Shown in pieces: positions 1-11,083 of a DNA stretch of 64,000 bases (position 1 is its first letter; each line of letters opens with the position of its first letter). The position numbers and the translations under genes are program-made. Below the pieces are notes generated by a model. It saw only the letters and a program-made list of their open reading frames with translations, was not told the DNA's origin and ran no database searches. The stretch is from Streptomyces sp. NBC_00224 (GTDB lineage: Bacteria; Actinomycetota; Actinomycetes; Streptomycetales; Streptomycetaceae): NCBI RefSeq assembly GCF_041435195.1, contig NZ_CP108106.1, forward strand, positions 5,247,501 to 5,311,500, read 5' to 3'.

Positions 1-2328
<2,328 letters not shown>

Positions 2329-2405
2329 TCAGTTGCTCGCGTCCACTGTGTTAGTTCTGAAATAACGAACAGCTGTGTCTGCACCAGCATCGTTAATTTC
2401 ATAGT

Positions 2406-2524
2406 GTTTCGGTGGTCATAGCGTTAGGGAAACGCCCGGTTACATTCCGAACCCGGAAGCTAAGCCTTTCAGCGCCGATGGTACTGCAGGGGGGACCCTG
2501 TGGGAGAGTAGGACGCCGCCGAAC
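2406..2524 (+). rRNA. 5S ribosomal RNA
   Basis: A 119-nt 5S rRNA with the typical actinobacterial start (GTTTCGGTGGTCATAG) and complementary end (CGCCGCCGAAC), which pair as helix I. The loop C segment CATTCCGAACCCGGAAG is also present. It follows the 23S gene by about 75 nt and is followed by a terminator at once, so it is the last gene of the rrn operon. Exact ends are uncertain by 1-3 nt. Confidence 0.97.
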
Positions 2525-2533
2525 AAATTTTGA

Positions 2534-2570
2534 GAAAAGCCCCGTACCGGGATCCGGTACGGGGCTTTTC
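2534..2570 (+). terminator. rrn operon terminator
   Basis: Perfect 17-bp inverted repeat (GAAAAGCCCCGTACCGG and its complement) with a 3-nt loop GAT. The right arm ends in CTTTTC, giving a short U-rich tail. It begins about 10 nt after the 5S rRNA. Its strength and place make it the factor-independent terminator of the rrn operon. Confidence 0.93.
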
Positions 2571-2598
2571 TGCGTTTACTGGCGTTTAGGGTCGAGCC

Positions 2599-3243
2599 AT
2601 GCGCTATGACCTCATCATCTTCGACAACGACGGCGTGCTCGTCGACAGCGAGCCGATCTCGAACACCATCCTCGCGGAGCACCTCACCGAGCTGGGCTTC
2701 CCCACCTCGTACGAGGAGTCCATTCGCGACTACATGGGCTCCGCCATGCACCGCATCCACGAGCTGATCCAGGAGCGGACCGGGCAGGCGCTGCCCGCCG
2801 ACTTCGACGACGCGTTCCACGCCCGCGTCTTCGCCGCCTTCGAGCGGGAGCTCCAGCCGGTGGCCGGGGCCACCGACGTGCTCGCGAAGCTGGTGGCGGA
2901 CGGGGTGCCGTACTGCGTCGCCTCGTCCGGGAGCCATGAGCGGATCCGGGTGGGGCACCGCAAGACCGGGCTCGACGAGTGGTTCGAGGAGGAGTGGGTG
3001 TTCTCCTCGCAGGACGTCGGGCGCGGGAAGCCGGCGCCGGATCTGTTCCTGTACGCCGCCGAGCGCATGGGTGTCGCGCCGGAGCGGTGTGCCGTCGTCG
3101 AGGACAGCCCGCTCGGGGTGCAGGCCGCGCGGGCCGCCGGGATGGACGTCTACGGGTTCACCGCCATGACGCCCGAGGACCGGCTCCAGGGCTGTACGGC
3201 CCTCTTCTCCGACATGGCACAGCTGCGCGAATTGCTGGGGTGA
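2599..3243 (+). CDS. HAD-superfamily hydrolase, beta-phosphoglucomutase-like
   Basis: 214-aa cytoplasmic phosphatase or phosphomutase-type HAD enzyme. Motif I is FDNDGVLVDSE (nucleophile Asp9, acid Asp11), motif II is the Ser of SSGSHERI, motif III the Lys of GRGKPAPD, and motif IV the acidic pair in VVEDSPLG. A helical cap sits between motifs I and II, as in subfamily IA. The substrate cannot be read from sequence; sugar phosphates are common for this group. A -10-like TAGGGT at 2587-2592 ends 6 nt before the ATG and no ribosome binding site is visible, so the mRNA may be leaderless. The gene stands between the rrn terminator and an MFS gene. Confidence 0.85.
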   Translation: MRYDLIIFDNDGVLVDSEPISNTILAEHLTELGFPTSYEESIRDYMGSAMHRIHELIQERTGQALPADFDDAFHARVFAAFERELQPVAGATDVLAKLVADGVPYCVASSGSHERIRVGHRKTGLDEWFEEEWVFSSQDVGRGKPAPDLFLYAAERMGVAPERCAVVEDSPLGVQAARAAGMDVYGFTAMTPEDRLQGCTALFSDMAQLRELLG

Positions 3244-3286
3244 CCTGTCTACCCAGGAGTAGCTTGCGGGCCTAAGCTCTGCGGCC

Positions 3287-4516
3287 ATGACAGACGTACA
3301 CCTGCGGCGGGGCCGGGCGTCCCTCGCGCTCAGCTTCTGTGCGCAGGGGATCGCCTTCGCCCTCCTGGTGACCCGCATCCCCGCGCTCCAGGACCAGTAC
3401 GGGATATCCGACGGCCTGCTGCCGGCGTTCCTCGCGGGCGTGCCGATCCTGGCCGGGGTCGGGAGCGTCACCACCGAGCACCTGGTGAAGCGGGTGGCGC
3501 CCAGTGTGGCGCTTCGGTGGGTGCAGCCGCTCGTGCTGCTCGCGCTGGTCGGGGTCGCGGCCGGGGACCAGATGTGGCAGGCGGCCGTCTCGCTCGGGGC
3601 GTTCGGGCTGGCCGTCGGCGGGCTCGACGCGTGCATGAACATGCTGGGGATCAGCCTTCAGCGCGCGTATGGGCGCAGCATCATCCTGGGCTTCCACGCC
3701 GCGTTCAGCCTCGGCGGGATCGTGGGCGCCTCGCTCGCGTGGGTGGGGGCGCACTGGGACCTGTCGCTGCTCACCTCGTATCTGCCGGTCGTCCTCGTGC
3801 TGCTGCCGCTGTGTCTGGCCGGGAGCCGGTGGTACGTGGACGGGGCGCCGGCCGCCGGCGCTTCCAAAGCCTCCGAGGCCTCCGAGGGCTCCGAAGGCGA
3901 TGCCGCGGGCGGCCAGCCCGTGGCCTTTCGGCTGCTGCTGCCGCTCTGCCTGGTGATGGCTTTCGCCTACATCGGCGACTCGACCGTCTCCAACTGGAGC
4001 GCGAAGTACCTCCAGGACGTGCTCGGCAGCTCCGAGCAGCTGTCGACCGTCCCGTACAACGTCTACATGGTCACCACCCTGCTGGGGCGGGCGGCCGGGG
4101 ACCACGGGGTGCGGCGGTTCGGGGCCGTGGCCGTGGTGCGGGGTGGGGCCGTGCTCGCGAGCGCCGGGTTCGCCGTGGTCGCGTTGGCGCCGGGGCCGTG
4201 GACCGGGATGCTCGGGTTCACCATGCTGGGGTTCGGGCTGTGTGTGATCGTGCCGCAGACGTACGCGGCGGCGGGGCGGCTGTTCCCGAACGCCTCGGAC
4301 GCGGCGATCGCGCGGCTCAACGCCTTCAACTACGTGGGCTACCTCTTCGGGTCGCCGCTGGTCGGCGGGGTCGGCGGCGCGTGGAGCTATCGGGGCGCCA
4401 TGCTCATACCGATGGTGCTGGTTCTGTTGACGCTGGTGTACGCCCGGTCGTTCGGCGCGGAGGGCGCCCGATACGGTGGCGGGCATGAGCGGCCGCGCAC
4501 TGTTGATGTGGGATGA
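3287..4516 (+). CDS. MFS transporter
   Basis: 409-aa membrane protein with about 12 hydrophobic segments in two halves, typical of the major facilitator superfamily. The halves are joined by a charged, repetitive linker near residues 192-206 (SKASEASEGSEG), which is where the central cytoplasmic loop should be. It resembles the sugar-transporter-like or FucP/YbjJ-type branch, but the substrate and direction of transport cannot be told. The start follows a -10-like TAAGCT at 3273-3278 by 8 nt, so a leaderless transcript is possible. The 3' end overlaps the acuC start by 32 nt, which suggests translational coupling. Confidence 0.85.
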   Translation: MTDVHLRRGRASLALSFCAQGIAFALLVTRIPALQDQYGISDGLLPAFLAGVPILAGVGSVTTEHLVKRVAPSVALRWVQPLVLLALVGVAAGDQMWQAAVSLGAFGLAVGGLDACMNMLGISLQRAYGRSIILGFHAAFSLGGIVGASLAWVGAHWDLSLLTSYLPVVLVLLPLCLAGSRWYVDGAPAAGASKASEASEGSEGDAAGGQPVAFRLLLPLCLVMAFAYIGDSTVSNWSAKYLQDVLGSSEQLSTVPYNVYMVTTLLGRAAGDHGVRRFGAVAVVRGGAVLASAGFAVVALAPGPWTGMLGFTMLGFGLCVIVPQTYAAAGRLFPNASDAAIARLNAFNYVGYLFGSPLVGGVGGAWSYRGAMLIPMVLVLLTLVYARSFGAEGARYGGGHERPRTVDVG

Positions 4517-5648
4517 CGCTGTCACGGCGTACGACTTCGGACCGAGCCATCCGATGGATCCGGTACGGCTCTCGCTGACCATGGGGTTGGTGCGGGCGTA
4601 CGGGCTGGACAAGGCGCTCGACGTGGTGGCCGCGCCGGCGGCGGGGGATTCGACGCTGCGGCTCGTGCACCGCGAGGACTATGTGGCGGCCGTACGGGCC
4701 GCTTCGGCGGATCCGGGCGCCGCGGACCAGGCGTACGGCCTGGGGACCGTGGACGATCCCGCGTTCGCGGGAATGCACGAGGCGTCGGCGCTGATCGCCG
4801 GGCAGTCCGTGGGGGCCGCCGAGGCGGTGTGGCGCGGGAACGCGGCGCACGCGGTGAACTTCGCGGGCGGGCTGCACCACGCGATGCCGGGCGGGGCCGC
4901 GGGGTTCTGCATCTACAACGACGCGGCGCTCGCCATCGCCCGGCTCCTTGAGCTGGGGGCGGAGCGGGTCGCGTACGTGGATGTGGACGTGCACCACGGG
5001 GACGGGGTGCAGACGGCGTTCTGGGACGACCCCAGGGTGCTGACGATCTCGCTCCACGAGCATCCCCGGCTGCTGTTCCCCGGGACGGGGTGGCCGGAGG
5101 AGACGGATGCCGACGGGACGGCCGTCAACGTGGCGCTGCCGGCCGGGACCGGGGACGAGGGGTGGCTGCGGGCGTTCCACTCCGTGGTGCCGGAGCTGTT
5201 GGCCGAGTTCCGCCCCCAGGTGCTGGTGACGCAGCACGGCGCGGACACGCACTTCGAGGATCCGCTGGCGCATCTGGCGGTCTCGCTGGACGCCCAGCGG
5301 GCCGTCCAGGAGGCGTGCCACGCGCTGGCGCACGAGCATGTGGCGGGCGGGAAGTGGGTGGCCCTCGGGGGCGGGGGGTACGCGGTGGTGGACGTGGTGC
5401 CGCGCTCGTGGACGCATCTGGTGGGGGTGGCGGGGCACGCTCCGGTGGATCCGGAGTCGGTGATCCCGGCGTCGTGGCGGGACGAAGTGTTCGCCCGTAC
5501 GCGCCAGTTGGGGCCGGGGCGGATGACGGACGGGCGTACGGTGCTGTGGCGGGACTGGGAGTCGGGCTACGACCCGGCGGATCGGCTGGATCAGGCGATT
5601 CTGGCTACTCGGCGGGCGGTTTATCCGTTGCGGGGGTTGTTGGCGTAG
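4485..5648 (+). CDS. acuC: AcuC-type histone deacetylase family protein
   Basis: 387-aa member of the arginase/deacetylase fold, the family of bacterial AcuC and class I histone deacetylases. AcuC in other bacteria removes acetyl groups from acetyl-CoA synthetase. Catalytic and zinc-site signatures are visible: the His pair in GLHHAMPGG, the DVDVHHGDG block, and Asp and Gly-rich segments near the C-terminus (LGGGGYAV). The ATG at 4485 was chosen because the family begins SGRALLMWDD; an in-frame GTG lies 9 nt upstream. The gene overlaps the 3' end of the MFS gene. The physiological substrate here is inferred, not shown. Confidence 0.88.
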   Translation: MSGRALLMWDDAVTAYDFGPSHPMDPVRLSLTMGLVRAYGLDKALDVVAAPAAGDSTLRLVHREDYVAAVRAASADPGAADQAYGLGTVDDPAFAGMHEASALIAGQSVGAAEAVWRGNAAHAVNFAGGLHHAMPGGAAGFCIYNDAALAIARLLELGAERVAYVDVDVHHGDGVQTAFWDDPRVLTISLHEHPRLLFPGTGWPEETDADGTAVNVALPAGTGDEGWLRAFHSVVPELLAEFRPQVLVTQHGADTHFEDPLAHLAVSLDAQRAVQEACHALAHEHVAGGKWVALGGGGYAVVDVVPRSWTHLVGVAGHAPVDPESVIPASWRDEVFARTRQLGPGRMTDGRTVLWRDWESGYDPADRLDQAILATRRAVYPLRGLLA

Positions 5649-5656
5649 GGGGGATT

Positions 5657-5751
5657 CCCCACCCCGCCCCTTCCCGAAAGCCCTCTGGCGGGCGGCCTGG
5701 TGCTTCGTCTGCGGACCGTGGTGGGCTGGTCGCGCAGTTCCCCGCGCCCCT
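5657..5751 (+). repeat. composite intergenic repeat, copy 1
   Basis: Directly after the acuC stop lies a block that opens with CCCCACCCCGCCCCTT (5657-5672) and closes with the core GGCTGGTCGCGCAGTTCCCC continuing to GCGCCCCT (5724-5751). The same opening and closing parts recur at 12315-12471 and, inverted, at 43635-43766. This copy has only one arm of the core, so it cannot form the long hairpin seen at other sites. It may be a transcription end or RNA-processing element, or a remnant of a small mobile sequence. Confidence 0.75.
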
Positions 5752-5850
5752 GAATGGCCGCTGCGCGGCCAGTCCCCCCCGTTACGCCAACTGTGCGGTC
5801 TCCGGCCTGATTCGGCCCCCCGGAGCCCCGACTGCGAGAGCATCGTCCCC

Positions 5851-6666
5851 GTGTTGAGCACCGGGGCGCTGCGGGCGCATCTGTTGGCTGCGCGGCTGGC
5901 CGGGCCTGTGGCCACCTCGCGGGAGGAGAGCCTGCGCAGCTATCGGCTGTTCGCGGCCCGGGACCCTCGGGTCACACTCGGCCTCGACCCCGAATGGGGC
6001 TGGGGCGAGCGTGACTTGCTGCGGCTCATGGCGGACAAGTGCGGGGTGAGTCCGGATCCGGCGCATGTGTCGGGGCCGGATGTCATCGATCCGGAGCGGA
6101 CGCTCGCCGGGCTCGACGCGCTGGCCGCCAGGATCCACGACGTGGCCGCGCGGCGCGGCGCCGTACTCTTCGGAACCGGGCATCCGCACCGGCTGCTCGC
6201 CTTCTACGCCGCCCTCGCGGACGCTTTGTCGGCGGCCGGATGTGATGTTCTCACCCCCGCGCAGGGGCGATGTGTCGACATAACGACCCGGTTCGGGGTA
6301 CGTACGTACAACCTTGACTACGTACGAGGAGTCGCGCTGGTGCGTGAACCCGGCGTGCGGGGTCCCGCCAGTGAGACCGGCGCACACACCCATTCACCGC
6401 TGCCGGTTCGGGTCGCCCTGGGGGCCGCGGCGACCCTCCGCGGGCGGCTGCCGGACCTGGTCGTCGGAGATCACGGATGGGTCTGCGGGGCAGGTCAGCT
6501 GGGTATCGAGGCGGTCGGTCTGGCCGATACGGACGATCCCGCGCTGTTCGTCGGAGAGGCCGAGGGGCGGGTGTCCGTAGCCGTTCCGCTTGATGACGCT
6601 GTGCGGTCTGATTACTACCGGCCGCTTACGCGCTATGTACTCAATCGAGCGTGTCTGTCACAGTAG
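5851..6666 (+). CDS. conserved actinobacterial phosphatase-like protein
   Basis: 271-aa soluble protein beginning at GTG 5851. Homologues beside bdtA in other streptomycetes are, from memory, annotated as phosphatase; I see no classical phosphatase motif that proves this. Notable conserved-looking stretches are GHPHRLLAFY near residue 110, VVGDHGWVCGAGQLG near 207, and an acidic ADTDDPALFVGEAEG segment near 230, which could bind metal. There is no signal peptide or membrane segment. It lies 202 nt after acuC and 128 nt before the HTH gene bdtA. Function should be treated as unproven. Confidence 0.7.
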   Translation: MLSTGALRAHLLAARLAGPVATSREESLRSYRLFAARDPRVTLGLDPEWGWGERDLLRLMADKCGVSPDPAHVSGPDVIDPERTLAGLDALAARIHDVAARRGAVLFGTGHPHRLLAFYAALADALSAAGCDVLTPAQGRCVDITTRFGVRTYNLDYVRGVALVREPGVRGPASETGAHTHSPLPVRVALGAAATLRGRLPDLVVGDHGWVCGAGQLGIEAVGLADTDDPALFVGEAEGRVSVAVPLDDAVRSDYYRPLTRYVLNRACLSQ

Positions 6667-6794
6667 GCGGCCGTCGGTAGCTCCTCTTCCCCACTCGCAC
6701 CACCCGCCCCTAGTCTGGGGAGTGAGCGCACAGCGACGAAGAGTCACCGGAGGGGAAGCCGGTGCGCGTCGGGTGCGGAAGGTACAGGTGGGTC

Positions 6795-7004
6795 ATGGCT
6801 GCTGATCAGAGGCCTCTGAACGAGGTCGTGTTCCTGACCGTGGCGGAAGTCGCCTCGGTGATGCGAGTGTCGAAGATGACCGTGTACCGCTTGGTGCACA
6901 GCGGTCATCTGCCGGCGATCCGGGTGGGCAGGTCCTTCAGGGTCCCGGAACAGGCGGTGCAGGAGTACCTCCGAGAGTCCTTCGTGGGGGTGGAGACAGC
7001 CTGA
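6795..7004 (+). CDS. bdtA: excisionase/MerR-type DNA-binding protein (BdtA-like)
   Basis: 69-aa protein that is almost entirely one winged helix-turn-helix of the excisionase (BldC/Xis) type: LTVAEVASVMRVSKMTVYRL, then the wing VGRSFRVPEQAVQEYL. It should bind DNA in the cytoplasm, perhaps as arrays of monomers as BldC does. ATG 6795 was preferred to an earlier in-frame start at 6762 because AGGTG sits just upstream and homology begins there. The gene order (phosphatase-like gene, this gene, bS22) matches the S. coelicolor bdtA locus, a known BldD target, as I recall it. I could not pick out a convincing BldD operator upstream. Confidence 0.85.
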   Translation: MAADQRPLNEVVFLTVAEVASVMRVSKMTVYRLVHSGHLPAIRVGRSFRVPEQAVQEYLRESFVGVETA

Positions 7005-7016
7005 CGGTGCCCTCGG

Positions 7017-7046
7017 TTACGACCTCTGCGCTCAGGCGGGTAGGCT
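7017..7046 (+). promoter_or_regulatory. possible promoter of the bS22 gene
   Basis: TTACGA (7017-7022) and TAGGCT (7041-7046) are spaced by 18 nt and fit a housekeeping-type -35/-10 pair, with TAGGCT matching the TAnnnT form common in Streptomyces. It lies 68 nt before the bS22 start. This is a prediction from pattern alone. Confidence 0.4.
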
Positions 7047-7113
7047 AGCCCCTCGTAGGTCGTGTGGGCCCAGACGCCCCGCACCGAGTGAAGAGAAGTG
7101 AGCGAGGGTAGTC

Positions 7114-7212
7114 GTGGGCTCTGTTATCAAGAAGCGGCGCAAGCGGATGGCTAAGAAGAAGCACCGCAAGCTGCTCAAGCGCACCCGCGTTCAGCGTCGC
7201 AACAAGAAGTAA
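7114..7212 (+). CDS. small ribosomal subunit protein bS22 (AURKAIP1/COX24 domain)
   Basis: 32-aa, extremely basic protein ([19 protein letters not shown], then [13 protein letters not shown]). It matches the actinobacterial 30S protein bS22, a homologue of the AURKAIP1/COX24 domain; in mycobacterial ribosome structures this protein sits near the decoding site of the small subunit. The start is GTG 7114 with GAGGG (7104-7108) 5 nt upstream. Its size means it is often missed by gene callers. It lies between bdtA and the epimerase gene. Confidence 0.93.
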   Translation: MGSVIKKRRKRMAKKKHRKLLKRTRVQRRNKK

Positions 7213-7453
7213 GCGACAGCTGTACGTGAACTCGCAGCCCTTCCGCCGTCCTGGTGGGAGGGCTGCGGTGCGTTTACCGGCCGCATATCCCGCACGCCCT
7301 TTCGGTATCCCAAAAGCCGGTGCCGCGCGCTTTCCGGCGGGCCTTTCGGCGCCGCTTTACCGGCCACGAGCGACCACGCGGTCATCACCGGGCAACATCC
7401 AGCCGCTACGGTGGCGCCAAGAGTGCACCTCAGGCCAAAGGAAGGCGCTGATC

Positions 7454-8536
7454 TTGGGGAAGGTCGTGCTCGTCACCGGAGTGGCCCGGCAGCTCGGAGG
7501 CCGTCTCGTACGGCGCATCCAACGTGATCCGGAAGTGGACCGGGTGATCGGCGTGGACGCCGTGCCGCCCGGCCACCATCTGGGCGGAGCCGATTTCGTA
7601 CGGGCGGACATACGGCAGCCCGCCATCGCCCGTGTGCTGGCCGAACATGCCGTCGACACCGTCGTGCACATGGACGTGACCGGCACGCCGCTGGGCGCCG
7701 GCGGGCGGACGTCCGTGAAGGAAACGAACGTCATCGGCACCATGCAGCTGCTCGGCGCGTGCCAGAAGTCGCCTTCGGTGCGGCGCCTGGTGGTGAAGTC
7801 GAGCACCAGTGTGTACGGGTCGGCGCCGCGCGATCCGGCCGTGTTCACCGAGACGACCCCGCCCAAGTCGCTGCCGAGCGGCGGCTTCGCGAAGGACGCC
7901 GTCGAGGTCGAGGGGTACGTACGGGGCTTCGCGCGGCGCCGGCCCGATGTGGCGGTGTGCGTGCTGCGGTTCGCGAACATCCTGGGGCCGGGCGCGGACT
8001 CGCCGCTCGCCGAGTACTTCTCGCTGCCGGTGCTGCCGACCGTGTTCGGCTACGACCCCCGGCTCCAGTTCGTCCACGAGGACGACGTCATCGACGTGCT
8101 GCGCATCGCCTCGCACGAGCCCCGGCGCGGGACGCTCAACAGCGGCACCTTCAACGTGGCCGGGGAGGGCGTGCTGCTGCTCTCGCAGTGCTCGCGGCGC
8201 CTGGGCAGGCCGACCGTGCCGGTGCTGCTCCCGGCGGTCCGCTGGGTGGGCTCGGCGCTGCGCTCGGTCGGCGTGAGCGACTTCTCGCCCGAGCAGATCA
8301 GGCTGCTCACCCACGGCAGGGTGGTGAGCACCGCGCAGATGCGGGAGACGCTGGGGTTCGGGCCGAAGTACACGACGGCGGAGGCGTTCGCCGACTTCGC
8401 GCGCAGCCGGGGCCCCGGGCTGCTGCCGCCGGACGCCCTGGCGAGGGCCGTGGACGGGGTGGCGGCGCTGCCCTTCCGGCCGTTCGCCGGGGGTGCTCCG
8501 GCCACTTCCACCTTGTCCACTCCCGGCGCGGAATGA
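7454..8536 (+). CDS. NAD-dependent epimerase/dehydratase family protein
   Basis: 360-aa extended short-chain dehydrogenase/reductase. The N-terminal Rossmann motif is VLVTGVARQLGGRLV and a nucleotide-sugar-epimerase-like core follows, with SSTSVYGSAP near residue 115. The usual YxxxK pair is not obvious after it, so catalysis may differ from true epimerases. The TTG at 7454 was chosen because AGGAAG lies about 9 nt upstream and the fold starts there; an earlier in-frame ATG at 7226 would add 76 low-complexity residues. The gene ends in the ribosome binding site of the acyltransferase gene, so the two form an operon, perhaps for envelope lipid or glycolipid metabolism. Confidence 0.8.
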   Translation: MGKVVLVTGVARQLGGRLVRRIQRDPEVDRVIGVDAVPPGHHLGGADFVRADIRQPAIARVLAEHAVDTVVHMDVTGTPLGAGGRTSVKETNVIGTMQLLGACQKSPSVRRLVVKSSTSVYGSAPRDPAVFTETTPPKSLPSGGFAKDAVEVEGYVRGFARRRPDVAVCVLRFANILGPGADSPLAEYFSLPVLPTVFGYDPRLQFVHEDDVIDVLRIASHEPRRGTLNSGTFNVAGEGVLLLSQCSRRLGRPTVPVLLPAVRWVGSALRSVGVSDFSPEQIRLLTHGRVVSTAQMRETLGFGPKYTTAEAFADFARSRGPGLLPPDALARAVDGVAALPFRPFAGGAPATSTLSTPGAE

Positions 8537-8550
8537 GGAGCTCAACCACG

Positions 8551-9672
8551 ATGGCGGACGCCAAGGTCATTCCGTTCGACGACGACCGCTCGCGCGGCGG
8601 TGCGCAGCGCCCGGGGCGCCGCCGCTCCGGCGGGCGGCGGGGTACGGCCCCGGAGGCGGCTGCCGCCCCGGTGAGCGCCCTGCCGGGCCAGCAGACCGTC
8701 CCCCAGGGCCCGGAGGGCGGCCGGGGGCCGCAGGAGGCCGCTGACGCCGTCACCCCGCAGCGGGACGCCTCGCGCGACGGTTCTTCGCGGGACGGTGGCC
8801 AGTCCGGCGAGGAGGTGTGGGAGCGGCCGGGTGGCGGCTGGGACCGGCGGGTCGCGGGCGGGCTCGCGTTCCTGCGGCGGCGGATCACCGGCGAGTACGA
8901 GGTCGACGAGTTCGGCTACGACAAGGAGCTCACCGACCAGGTCCTGATGTCCCTGATCCGCCCCTTCTACGAGAAGTACTTCCGGGTGGAGGTGAAGGGC
9001 GTCGAGAACATCCCGGCCGAGGGCGGGGCGCTGGTCGTCGCCAACCACTCCGGGACGCTGCCGCTGGACGGGCTGATGATGCAGGTGGCGGTGCACGACC
9101 ACCACCCGGCGGGGCGGCATCTGCGGCTGCTCGCGGCGGACCTGGTGTTCATGCTGCCGGTCGTCAACGAGCTGGCCCGCAAGGCCGGGCACACCCTGGC
9201 CTGCGCCGAGGACGCCCAGGCGCTCCTGGAGCGGGGCGAGGTCGTCGGGGTGATGCCGGAGGGCTTCAAGGGCATCGGGAAGCCGTTCAGCGAGCGGTAC
9301 AAGCTCCAGCGGTTCGGGCGGGGCGGGTTCGTGTCGACCGCGCTGCGGGCCGGGACGCCGATCGTGCCGTGCTCGATCGTCGGGGCCGAGGAGATCTACC
9401 CGATGCTCGGCAACTCCAAGACGCTGGCCCGCCTCCTGGGCTTCCCGTACTTCCCGATCACGCCCACGTTCCCGTGGCTGGGGCCGGCCGGGCTCGTGCC
9501 GCTGCCGACGAAGTGGACGATCCAGTTCGGCGAGCCGATCCCGACCGACGGGTATCCGCCGGAGGCGGCGGAGGACCCGATGCTGATGTTCAACCTGACG
9601 GATCAGGTGCGGGAGCAGATCCAGCACACGCTGTACAAGCTGCTGGTGCAGCGGCGGTCGGTGTTCTTCTGA
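8551..9672 (+). CDS. 1-acyl-glycerol-phosphate acyltransferase-like protein (PlsC/LPLAT family)
   Basis: 373-aa protein. The first 90 residues are basic, Gly/Pro-rich and probably disordered. The LPLAT domain follows, with a His-Asp acceptor motif in VVANHSGTLPLDG (longer His-Asp spacing than classical HX4D) and the PEGFKGIGK block for phosphate binding. It should acylate a lysophospholipid or similar alcohol at the membrane. GAGGAG at 8535-8540 overlaps the upstream stop codon and is 10 nt from ATG 8551, so translation is coupled to the epimerase gene. A strong terminator follows. The exact acceptor is unknown. Confidence 0.82.
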   Translation: MADAKVIPFDDDRSRGGAQRPGRRRSGGRRGTAPEAAAAPVSALPGQQTVPQGPEGGRGPQEAADAVTPQRDASRDGSSRDGGQSGEEVWERPGGGWDRRVAGGLAFLRRRITGEYEVDEFGYDKELTDQVLMSLIRPFYEKYFRVEVKGVENIPAEGGALVVANHSGTLPLDGLMMQVAVHDHHPAGRHLRLLAADLVFMLPVVNELARKAGHTLACAEDAQALLERGEVVGVMPEGFKGIGKPFSERYKLQRFGRGGFVSTALRAGTPIVPCSIVGAEEIYPMLGNSKTLARLLGFPYFPITPTFPWLGPAGLVPLPTKWTIQFGEPIPTDGYPPEAAEDPMLMFNLTDQVREQIQHTLYKLLVQRRSVFF

Positions 9673-9717
9673 CCTGGTTCTTCTGACCTGTTTTCCGACC
9701 CTGTTTTCTGGCAGTGG

Positions 9718-9764
9718 TACGTGTGTGGGGCGCGCCTGGTGAAACGGCGCGCCCCACACACGTA
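9718..9764. terminator. bidirectional terminator between acyltransferase gene and rsbN
   Basis: Perfect 19-bp inverted repeat (left arm begins TACGTGTGTGGGGCGC) with a 9-nt loop TGGTGAAAC. It lies between two convergent genes, 45 nt after one stop and 10 nt after the other, and can serve both strands. There is no T-run. Confidence 0.85.
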
Positions 9765-9774
9765 ACCGGTGGAG

Positions 9775-10953
9775 CTACCTCGCGTCCTCGCCCTCGATGC
9801 CCAGGCCCGGGAGCAGGCCGGGGAGGAGCGGGGGCAGGGTGACGTCCGGGACCGGCGGCTTGGCCGGGGTGGTGCCGGACGTCGGTGGGGCGCTCTTCGA
9901 CGGGGGGTCGAGGAGGCCGCCGGTGTTGCCGCCGAGCAGGCCCTCGTTCGGCTTGGTGCCCGGGGTGGAGGGCTGCGGCTTGGTGCCGCCGCCCACCGTG
10001 CCGTGCGCCGGGGCCGAGGAGGCCGGGGCCGGGCGGGCCGTGTGGCTCGCCTCGCCCTGGTGCGTCGTGTCCGTACGGCCATGGGTCTTCGTCTTGGCCG
10101 GGGGGAGCATCGAACGCAGTGGCTCGACCTCTTGGTCTATGGCGACGAAGACGGAGGTGACCTGGTCGCCGACATCGGTGAGCTGCGTGGGCAGTTTGCC
10201 GCGCAGCTTGCTCCAACTGTCGCGGTGCGCCGAGGCGAACGACGACAGGGCGGCGATGGGGCCGAGCGAGCCGTCCTTGGTGTACGCGGCATGGAGCAGG
10301 CGGTGGCCTTCGGTCACGTCGTGCTGCATACCGCTGAGCGCGCGGCGGACCTCGCTCAGCTGCTCGTGGTCGAGGTCGCCGGCGCGACCGCGCTCCATCA
10401 GACGACGGGCCTCGCTGAGCCGGGTGGAGGCCTGATCGAGGTAGATCTTGCCGCGGTCGGCGTCGTCGTCCGCCAGGTTGAGCTTGAGGTCCTCCATGCC
10501 GCGCTTCAGCCCGTACAGCGAGTCACCGGGGAGGGCGTCGGAGCTGGCAGCGGCTACGCCGCTGAACGCGCCCGCGGCCACCCCGATGCTCAGGCCGCCC
10601 GCAGCGATGCCCTTCGACCAGCGGGAGCGGGGGCGCAATTTCCGGAGCGGGGCCGCCCGGTGGGCGCCCCGGCCGGTCCGCTGCTCGGGCATCAGAGGGT
10701 CGGTGGCGCCACCTGAAGCGAACATCTGCTCCATGGCGGCCACGAGCAGCGCCCGCTGCTCCACCTTCACCTGTGGGTCCATCTCTGGTTTCGGCAGTTC
10801 GCCGAGGACGGTCGCCAGGGTCAACAGGTCGGCTTCCGCCGCCTGTTCGGCCGCGACGGCCGGATTGGCGGGTGGCTGCTGGGCCGCCGAGGCTTCTTCC
10901 AGGGCCTGGGCGAAGGCGTTCGCCCGCCGGTGCGCCGATACGTTCGCGATCAC
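9775..10953 (-). CDS. rsbN: anti-sigma factor RsbN (regulator of sigma-BldN)
   Basis: 392-aa protein with a cytoplasmic N-terminal region (about residues 1-120), a hydrophobic segment near residues 125-150 (GIAAGGLSIGVAAGAFSGVA), an extracellular helical DUF5667-like region starting DALPGDSLYGLKR, and a long Pro/Thr/Gly-rich tail. Its place directly downstream of bldN on the same strand, and this topology, identify it as RsbN, the membrane anti-sigma factor of BldN described in S. venezuelae. The GTG at 10953 was chosen because GAGGAGGT (10961-10968) sits 7 nt before it; the in-frame GTG at 10962 overlaps that site. A BldN-type promoter is predicted in the 269-nt gap upstream. Confidence 0.85.
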   Translation of the reverse strand: MIANVSAHRRANAFAQALEEASAAQQPPANPAVAAEQAAEADLLTLATVLGELPKPEMDPQVKVEQRALLVAAMEQMFASGGATDPLMPEQRTGRGAHRAAPLRKLRPRSRWSKGIAAGGLSIGVAAGAFSGVAAASSDALPGDSLYGLKRGMEDLKLNLADDDADRGKIYLDQASTRLSEARRLMERGRAGDLDHEQLSEVRRALSGMQHDVTEGHRLLHAAYTKDGSLGPIAALSSFASAHRDSWSKLRGKLPTQLTDVGDQVTSVFVAIDQEVEPLRSMLPPAKTKTHGRTDTTHQGEASHTARPAPASSAPAHGTVGGGTKPQPSTPGTKPNEGLLGGNTGGLLDPPSKSAPPTSGTTPAKPPVPDVTLPPLLPGLLPGLGIEGEDAR

Positions 10954-11083
10954 TGGCGGCACCTCCTCTCGTCATCACGGTCGACTCCCCAAGGGGCCTG
11001 GAAGGTTGCACGCCTTGAGCACATCCACACGATCGAGTGATCGACCCTGGACATGGCGTGACCACAGGGAGCCTGCATCCGGC

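Noticed and set aside
4404..5915. Very long minus-strand open frame opposite acuC
   Set aside because: At this GC content, long frames arise opposite real genes; the translation is Arg/Pro/His-rich without motifs, while the plus strand encodes an intact AcuC.
7226..7453. Upstream ATG that would lengthen the epimerase by 76 residues
   Set aside because: The extra segment is low-complexity and precedes the Rossmann motif; a good ribosome binding site lies before TTG 7454.
10954..10962. GTG 10962 as start of rsbN
   Set aside because: It overlaps the ribosome binding site GAGGAGGT, which is correctly spaced for GTG 10953.
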